The position numbers and the translations under genes are program-made. DNA of 64,000 nt, from assembly GCA_036346355.1 (NCBI GenBank), contig JAYEVF010000027.1, positions 1,426,001 through 1,490,000 of the forward strand, read 5' to 3'. Below the pieces are notes generated by a model. That model was not told where the DNA came from. It saw nothing but the letters and a program-made list of their open reading frames with translations, and did not search any database. The DNA comes from Rhipidocladum racemiflorum. Its lineage: Eukaryota > Streptophyta > Magnoliopsida > Poales > Poaceae. Shown here in pieces: positions 58,331 through 64,000 of the stretch (its first letter is position 1; every line of letters starts with the position of its first letter).

Positions 58331-58792
58331 AATGTGTCTCTGGAAGTGGCACGCGCACACCTAAAGCATTTCATCGCAGCGTGGCTCGACGGCGCCTAGA
58401 CGTCAGTGATTAAAGAAGTCAAGAAGGTTCAAAAAGATCCAGAGAAATTCGATAAATCAACATAAATGTAAGTTTTAAAATAGTTTTCAAAATATAAATG
58501 TAAGTTTTACAGCTGGGCCGGTGGAAGTTATCTACTCGTTAATCTGCGCCCTCCCTCTACCTGAATTTTCAGAAAATGACACCCAATTTGTGTGCCATTC
58601 AGCTCTCGTGGTATGACATGTGGATTCATCCGAGTCTATGACAAGTGGACCAGGTGTCAAATACCGAAAAAACGAATTTTAAAGGTGGCAAGTTCTAAAA
58701 TCTCTCCCCTCTACACCGCCCTCACTCCGCAACCACACGCGCTGCGCCGCCGCCGTCCCTCCCAACGCCCGCTCCGCCGTCGGGCGGTGGCG

Positions 58793-58977
58793 CTGGCGGA
58801 GGACATGCACCAGGCGGTGACCTACCTGGCGCAGGTCTACTTGGAGAGGATCCGCGCCGATCACATTACATCGAGCGGGCGAAAGCGTAACCAGTGGAGG
58901 ACATGCACCAGGCGGTGACCTACCTGTCGCAGGAGCTCTACTCCAAGGACGTGCACTTCCTCATGGAGCTCGTCTAG
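58793..58977 (+). pseudogene. NO VEIN-like exon 1, copy C
   Basis: Encodes LAEDMHQAVTYLAQVYLERI, then a damaged stretch, then EDMHQAVTYLSQELYSKDVH and FLMELV with the same TAG as copy B. A frameshift lies at 58855-58890. The same chimeric 5' end as copy B is present. Confidence 0.6.
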
Positions 58978-59434
58978 GTGATATCTATCTTTGCTTTCTT
59001 GATATGATTTCTTTTTTGTGTAGCAATAATTAGATGTACCTACATAAACATCATTTTTTTTATCAGAACACTCATTAACAAAGTGCTAAGAGCTCGACAT
59101 AACAATATCGCTGGCAAACCTTTTCTCTCCTAAGGAATCAATAATTTCCATACGTGTTTTTCTACTCGATGTTGCAAACTAGAACTGCTCTCCTGCCATG
59201 TATTTAATAAATTCACATAAATATTTGACTGATAGTCCACATAAACTACATCCGATACGAAAATGATGTTTCTATAGGTGCAAGTTAATTAAAAGAATAC
59301 TTGTAATTCTTAATAAAAAAGATACTACTTAAGCCAGTTTAAAACCATAGTATGTTGACTACTTTCGCAAAATCAAACGTAGGCATGGGTCATTGTAATT
59401 TTTTACATAGCTCAAACATTTACACAATTTCACC
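58841..59434 (+). repeat. Segmental tandem duplication, unit 3 (partial)
   Basis: The third unit repeats the exon end and intron-like start for about 590 bp, then stops at CAATTTCACC, where sequence from another locus begins. Confidence 0.88.
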
Positions 59435-59462
59435 GTACTATGGTTTTTAGGGTTTTAGAAGA

Positions 59463-60454
59463 TTTTATTTGCCTCCCGGTGTCACAAGATTTAGATCAAG
59501 GGGGTTCACATATACTATATATATAGGCTAACATACACTAATTTTTTATATAATAAACTAACATACGTTATTTTTTTTGACCCGGTGTCCTGTGACACCG
59601 GGTAATAATACCTACTTCCGCCCCTAAGTGTGCCACATAATCCTTAGGCAACTGACAAGATATAAACTCCATATAAAATCATCGTCATAATTCCCGTAAC
59701 CTGCGTTAAAGTATGGTTTTGAGGGCTATTCTATTTCTGCACTTAAAAACAACAATAATAGCAAGGGGGAATACATTGCGTACTCAACAAGACTTGTAGT
59801 CTTTGTAAACATATAATAAATGCAGGTTGTATTAAGAGAAAGGCTACTACGATTTATTTTTCCTAGGGCCAAAGCGTATTGTAAATATAGAATAATAGTT
59901 TGAAAGAAAAATTTATATAAAAAAATGATAAATATATAAAATAACAAGATGTAAACATACAGGTAACAAGTAAGAATGATATAAAAGTAATAAAAGACTC
60001 ACAATCCTTCGTAAGTTGAATCGTTCAATCCCAACATATGAAATAAAATCTAATATCAGTTTTCTTGCCAATACATGGCACAACAAATTGAATTCAATCT
60101 TGCCAACATATGTCAAGCATTGAATCATCTGTAGGGGTAAACTGACCAATAAAAATATCAAAACATCCAACTATGTGATGACTTTACCAAGTGCTCTTGA
60201 TTGCAAGCACGACTAATTGATTAGTTTTAACTCTGCAGAGGTGTACAACTTTACCCACAAGGAATGATCAACTCTTTGTGCAATCGATAATTAACACACT
60301 TCCTTTGGTGTGCCGCACAGAGATCATACATAACCGTTATATTATACAAACCTATCTTAGCATCAGCCCGGTGATGTTAAGTCCCTGCTATGGTAGAAAC
60401 AAACAATCACTTGAAATATAAATCTTTTGAGCTTAATAAAACAACAATGTTTCT
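59463..60454 (-). repeat. Duplicate of 27248-28234 (family-B LTR segment)
   Basis: Nearly identical over about 990 bp, including the small MITE-like insert (59475-59605) and the minus-strand CTCTGCAGAG block (near 60230). It begins at TTTTATTTGCCTCCC and ends at CAATGTTTCT, where Gypsy-linked sequence starts. No TSD at either edge. A duplicated segment, not an independent LTR insertion. Confidence 0.9.
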
Positions 60455-60674
60455 ACCACGTGAACGGGTCTGTGATCGTCAATCTCTCCCCCCGGCGAAG
60501 CAATGAGTTCATACCCTAGGAGACCATTCCCCGGTAAAAGGTGAAAAAGAATAAAGACCGCCCCCCCTCCGCGACGAGGGGAAGTTTCCCTCCGTAGCGA
60601 GGGAGGAAAACGGAGGAAACTCTCCCCGGCCATATCTCCTTCGGGCGCAAACATAGCGCGAACTACCAAGGTCT
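60455..60674. other. GC-rich sequence before the Gypsy LTR
   Basis: C-runs and GGGAGGAAAACGGAGGAAA; may belong to the Gypsy LTR if its start is further left than assumed. A 78-codon minus-strand frame has no recognised domain. Confidence 0.4.
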
Positions 60675-61046
60675 GACACCCCCTAACAACCCCTCCCGAG
60701 TACGCAAGGACGTGTCGGGCTAATCTGAAACCCTAACATAAGCGAAATCCCCGTTGAACCCCTACGAAAGGTGTACAGATAGAGGGCAAAACACCCAATA
60801 CAGGCGGGACGTGACTCAAGGAAAAGTCAAGTTAGTCCTTGGCAAGAAACAGGAAGGAAAAAGAAGGCCGGCCAATACATGCATGTCCCCAAGTCTGCCC
60901 TATAAAAAGGAGAAAGAAGAAAGAGAAGAGGGAGGTTCCCTAAGAAAACAAGAAACAATCCCTCAAAGAAAAGAGAGAGAGAGACCCCGGTGGTTCAACG
61001 CCACCACACTGAGAGAGAGAGACCCCGGTGGTTCAACGCCACCACA
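60675..61046 (+). repeat. 5' LTR of Gypsy element (approximate start)
   Basis: Probable start TGACACCCCC, end CCACCACA one base before the primer site. It contains TATAAAAAGG at 60901 and a duplicated 38-bp unit at its 3' end. The start is uncertain because the matching 3' LTR lies outside the window. Confidence 0.5.
60901..60908 (+). promoter_or_regulatory. TATA box in Gypsy LTR
   Basis: TATAAAAA in a CCCTATAAAAAGGAG context, about 145 bp before the primer site. Confidence 0.6.
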
Positions 61047-61048
61047 CT
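60973..61048. repeat. 38-bp tandem duplication with hairpin at LTR end
   Basis: GAGAGAGACCCCGGTGG followed by TTCAACGCCACCACACTG occurs twice with a period of 38 bp. Each copy can form a GGTGG/CCACC hairpin just ahead of the primer site. Confidence 0.9.
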
Positions 61049-61064
61049 GGCGCCGTCCGTGGGG
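61048..61064 (+). other. Gypsy primer binding site
   Basis: TGGCGCCGTCCGTGGGG abuts the LTR, the type used by grass Tat/RIRE2-like Gypsy elements. Confidence 0.7.
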
Positions 61065-61128
61065 AACCCAAACCGCAAGGTGAAACCACCGCTCGTGGAT
61101 CAAGACTAAGGGTAAGTTTTCTGTAGCC

Positions 61129-62631
61129 ATGCCACCAAAGAAGGGAAAGGCGACAGGATCCAAGGGGGCGGCAACGACGGCAGGAGCAGAAGAGTCAAGA
61201 CGACTCGGGAGGAGTCAATCCGGAGACCCACCTCGACTTCTGGATGACGAGACGCGACTGCCGACCGCAACGGAAGCCCGAGACATGGTGGGGACTCTAC
61301 CTCCGCAGACCCCGGCAGTCGTGCGCAAGCGAGCCCCCAAACGACGGTCTCCGGCGACAGGCCGAACGATTTTGACACCAGGAGGAGATGCGGCAGACGC
61401 GTCGACACATCCGACCCGTCACCAAGAGATCCATGGGAACGAAGAGACCCACGGAGAAGGGACCAGGGTTCAGGGGGAACTTGACCCCAACGTGCGGGCG
61501 CTGATGGAAGCTAACGAACAGCTCATGACGGAGTTGAAGCGCCTGCAAGGACGACAAGAGGGGGAGCGATACGAGTCACAAGATGAAAGCCCGAGCCGCG
61601 AAGTGCTATCCCCAGCGGTTACGATGCTACATAGGGAGGACAATGACCCAAACCCCCTCAGCACCCGTCTACGGGCTAAAAAATGGCCCTCCCCGGGAAG
61701 CTTCAAATTTCCCACCATTAAGCCGTATGATGGCCGGACAGATCCAAGAGAGTTCCTCCGCGTCTACGACACGGCGATTGAGGCCGCAGGAGGAGACTAT
61801 GATATCAAGGCGAAGGGGCTCCTTCTGGCACTTGAAGGCATAGCCCTATCCTGGTACTCTTCGTTGGAGCCTCGATCGATCACCTGTTGGTCGCAACTCC
61901 GCCGCAAGCTTGAAGGCAACCTTCAGGGCAACTTCGACGGAATGAAAGAGGAAAGTGACCTATTCGCGGTCAGACAACGTGAAGGAGAAACCCTTAAGAG
62001 TTACTTCCAGCGCTTCTCCCGGGTTAAGTGCCAAATACGAGGTGTAAGCGACACCACTATCATCAATGCGGCACGTTGTGGCCTGCGCAGGGGACCGTTG
62101 GCAGAAAGGCTCGCTCGCAAAGAGGTACGTATGGTGGAAGAACTCTTTGCGAAGATGAGGGAATACGCGCGAGCGGAGGAAGACAACCTCCGAAGAGAAG
62201 ACGGGCCCCAGCAAGAGAATCAAGAATTCGTCCCGCGCAAGAGAGGGCGAGGGAAAGACCCCCCACCCAACGCTAAAACGAAGGAACGATACCCTGAGCC
62301 CGGAAGAAGAGACGAAAGGAGGAGAATTCACCACATTGATGAACCAAGAAATTGGCAAGTCATGGGCGACAGGCAAGCGGAGCAACAGAGACGAAGGCCA
62401 CCCCCAAGCCGAGGAAGGCAAGATGAGGGAAGCCGAGTTAACAAGAGGGAAGGAACAGAGCCCCGGCGATACTTTTGTGAATATCACGGAGAAAATATCA
62501 CCCATGGCACCACCCAGTGCAAAGTGATTAACGGATATCGGCGGTTCGAGGCCAAACAAAGAGAAGTCGAGACGCACCCTACACCGCCGGAAGCACCCTC
62601 AGTCGGACGACAACCCCCCTTCCTCGAGTAG
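61129..62631 (+). CDS. Gypsy gag polyprotein, intact
   Basis: 500 codons, uninterrupted, ATG in context GCCATGCC. Residues 1-150 are charged and low-complexity. The retrotransposon gag domain lies at about 190-345 (FPTIKPYDGRTDPREFLRVY; ALEGIALSWYSSLE; SYFQRFSRVKCQIRG). A Glu/Arg-rich stretch follows, then a zinc-knuckle-like CEYHGENITHGTTQC near residue 449. It would form the virus-like particle of the element. The stop TAG at 62629-62631 is followed by pol in the -1 frame. Full length and lack of stops suggest a young copy. Tat-lineage assignment is from the gag and primer-site type. Confidence 0.88.
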   Translation: MPPKKGKATGSKGAATTAGAEESRRLGRSQSGDPPRLLDDETRLPTATEARDMVGTLPPQTPAVVRKRAPKRRSPATGRTILTPGGDAADASTHPTRHQEIHGNEETHGEGTRVQGELDPNVRALMEANEQLMTELKRLQGRQEGERYESQDESPSREVLSPAVTMLHREDNDPNPLSTRLRAKKWPSPGSFKFPTIKPYDGRTDPREFLRVYDTAIEAAGGDYDIKAKGLLLALEGIALSWYSSLEPRSITCWSQLRRKLEGNLQGNFDGMKEESDLFAVRQREGETLKSYFQRFSRVKCQIRGVSDTTIINAARCGLRRGPLAERLARKEVRMVEELFAKMREYARAEEDNLRREDGPQQENQEFVPRKRGRGKDPPPNAKTKERYPEPGRRDERRRIHHIDEPRNWQVMGDRQAEQQRRRPPPSRGRQDEGSRVNKREGTEPRRYFCEYHGENITHGTTQCKVINGYRRFEAKQREVETHPTPPEAPSVGRQPPFLE

Positions 62632-64000
62632 GGATAAATCATCTCCATCGCATTATCAACGTCATTGCGGGGGGCTCCTCGTCACATCTCTCGTCGAAAA
62701 GGCAGAGGAAGGCTTATGCCCGGCAAATTAACCACATTGCAATTACCCCCGCTACCCCTCCTCCGGTAAAGTGCGAGCCAATCACCTTCACACAGGAGGA
62801 CGCCACGGGGGTGCACTTCCCGCATCAAGATTCCTTAGTAGTAACCGCCATAATCGCCGATTGCGGGCACGTCGTGATATTGATAGATGGGGGAAGTGCG
62901 GCGGACATTCTATCCATGAAGGCTTTCCGGCAAATGATGATTCCACAAGACCGATTGAAAAAATCAGAAGTGCCACTGATGGGTTTTGGAGGAAGCATGG
63001 TCAACACCCTGGGGCAATTGGAGCTAGAAGTCACATTCGCGACGCCACAAGCCAGCGTCATGAGTTGTGTCACATTCGACGTGGTAGACATGCCGTTTCA
63101 ATACAATGCGATCCTGGGCAGGGGCTCATTGACGACCATGGGGGCCATAATTCATCACGGGTTCTTATGTATGAAGATTCCCTCCGCAGATGGTGTCGTC
63201 ACGGTGCGAGGAGATCAAGCCCTGGCAAGGAAGATAGACATGGAGAACCCACCTCAAGTCAAGCACGTCTGCACCACGGAGCTGGATCCTGTTGTACCCA
63301 TGAATCATAGCTGGTGGCTCCCTAAACCACAGCCTCAGGGAGAAACCCAACGAGTATCACTCAGGCCAGGAAGCAGTAAGGCAGTGATCCTCGGCACCAT
63401 GTTGCCCCCCGAGGAGGAAAAACGCTTGATGCTGCTCCTCCAGGAATATGAAACCGTGTTCGCATGGGGGCCCGAAGACCTTCCTGGAGTCCCGAGAGAA
63501 ACTATCGAACATGTCCTCGCTATTAACCCAAATGCGAAGCCTAAAAAGCAAAAACTGAGAAAACTTGCGGTAGAAAGACAAGAAGCCGCGAAGGCTGAGG
63601 TGACCAAACTGCTCCAGGCGGGGATCATCCGCGAAGCCCGATACCCGGAGTGGTTGGCCAACATCGTGCTGGTCAGGAAGGCCAGCGAGGCGTGGAGGAT
63701 GTGCATCGACTTCACTGACTTAAACAAAGCATGCCCAAAAGATGACTTCCCCCTGCCCCGCATTGACCAGCTGGTCGACTCAACCTCCGGGTCAGAAAGG
63801 ATGAGCTTCCTTGACGCATACTCTGGCTATCACCAAGTGTACATGCAGAAAGGAGACGAAGACAAGACGGCGTTTGTTACTCCCTTCGGTACCTACTGCT
63901 TCGTGCGGATGCCCTTCGGGCTCAAAAACGCGGGTGCTACCTTCGCGCGGCTCATCACGAAGATCTTCGCCGACCAATTAGGAAGAAACGTGGAAGCCTA
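62632..64000 (+). CDS. Gypsy pol polyprotein (protease, reverse transcriptase), partial
   Basis: An open frame without stops from about 62628 to the window end, one base back from the gag frame. Protease motif LIDGGSAADIL near 62886; the linker has MGFGGSMVNTLGQLELEV. Reverse transcriptase begins near 63590: IREARYPEWLANIVLVRK, MCIDFTDLNKACPKDDFPLP, SGYHQVYMQ and RMPFGLKNAGATFAR. The catalytic YxDD, RNase H, integrase and 3' LTR lie beyond the window. Overlap with the gag end and the -1 offset suggest expression by frameshift or from a spliced or separate message; this is not shown by sequence alone. Confidence 0.88.

Larger units (their letters stand above)
51746..58840 (+). repeat. Segmental tandem duplication, unit 2 (7.1 kb)
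   Basis: Second head-to-tail copy of 42756-51745. Shorter because of the 1.84-kb loss and small indels. Single-base differences include runs of T (54110-54123) and coding changes in the Myb-like remnant. Confidence 0.9.
60675..64000 (+). mobile_element. Ty3/Gypsy element, 5' part, running off the window
   Basis: LTR, primer site, gag and pol in order. The insertion sits at the end of the duplicated LTR segment. It is the least damaged retroelement here. Confidence 0.88.

Overview
The window is plant nuclear DNA, almost certainly from a grass (Poaceae, rice-like). The evidence is the density of Ty1/Copia and Ty3/Gypsy LTR elements, Stowaway- and hAT-type MITEs, and broken fragments of DUF594, ARID/ELM2, EDR2-like, NO VEIN-like and plant-mobile-domain genes. 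I see no intact single-copy host gene. It reads as repeat-rich, possibly pericentromeric, intergenic sequence. The species call is inference.

Layout. 1-518: integrase fragment of a Copia element. 1175-5690: solo Gypsy-type LTR (family B) with target-site duplication (TSD) TCCTA. 7217-9010: small element whose two 128-bp Copia-type LTRs are in INVERTED orientation, each followed inward by an initiator-tRNA primer site, flanked by TSD GGAGG and carrying a captured piece of an EDR2-like PH-domain gene. 9276-15795: full-length but decayed Copia element on the minus strand (TSD GATGC). 16361-20101: possible DNA transposon with decayed genes. 20188-20447: Stowaway MITE. 21765-26186 (minus): ARID/ELM2 gene remnant split by a 3.5-kb solo LTR (family A, 22574-26096, TSD AAGTT). 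26973-34572: minus-strand family-B LTR split by a decayed full-length Copia (29037-34260, TSD TACAC). 34573-40205: a further LTR (family D) split by a second family-A solo LTR (35174-38771, TSD CCTGG). Then come a LINE 3' end, a MITE and a DUF594 fragment.

42.2-59.4 kb is a recent segmental tandem duplication. Three head-to-tail units (about 9.0, 7.1 and 0.6 kb) have junctions inside copies of the first exon of a NO VEIN-like gene. Each long unit carries the same hAT MITE, a broken Myb/SANT-like gene, a coiled-coil/membrane exon, a plant-mobile-domain gene remnant and a transposon exon of the type found upstream of Ulp1-like proteases. The second unit has lost about 1.84 kb.

59463-60454 duplicates 27248-28234 and ends at a young-looking Gypsy element (about 60675 to past the window end) with an intact 500-aa gag and an open protease-reverse transcriptase frame running off the edge.

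The main points for follow-up are the inverted-LTR element with its captured gene, and an exon-like cassette with flanking splice-site consensus that recurs inside LTRs of three different families. No cooperating host pathway is encoded here. Relationships between features are nesting, capture and duplication.
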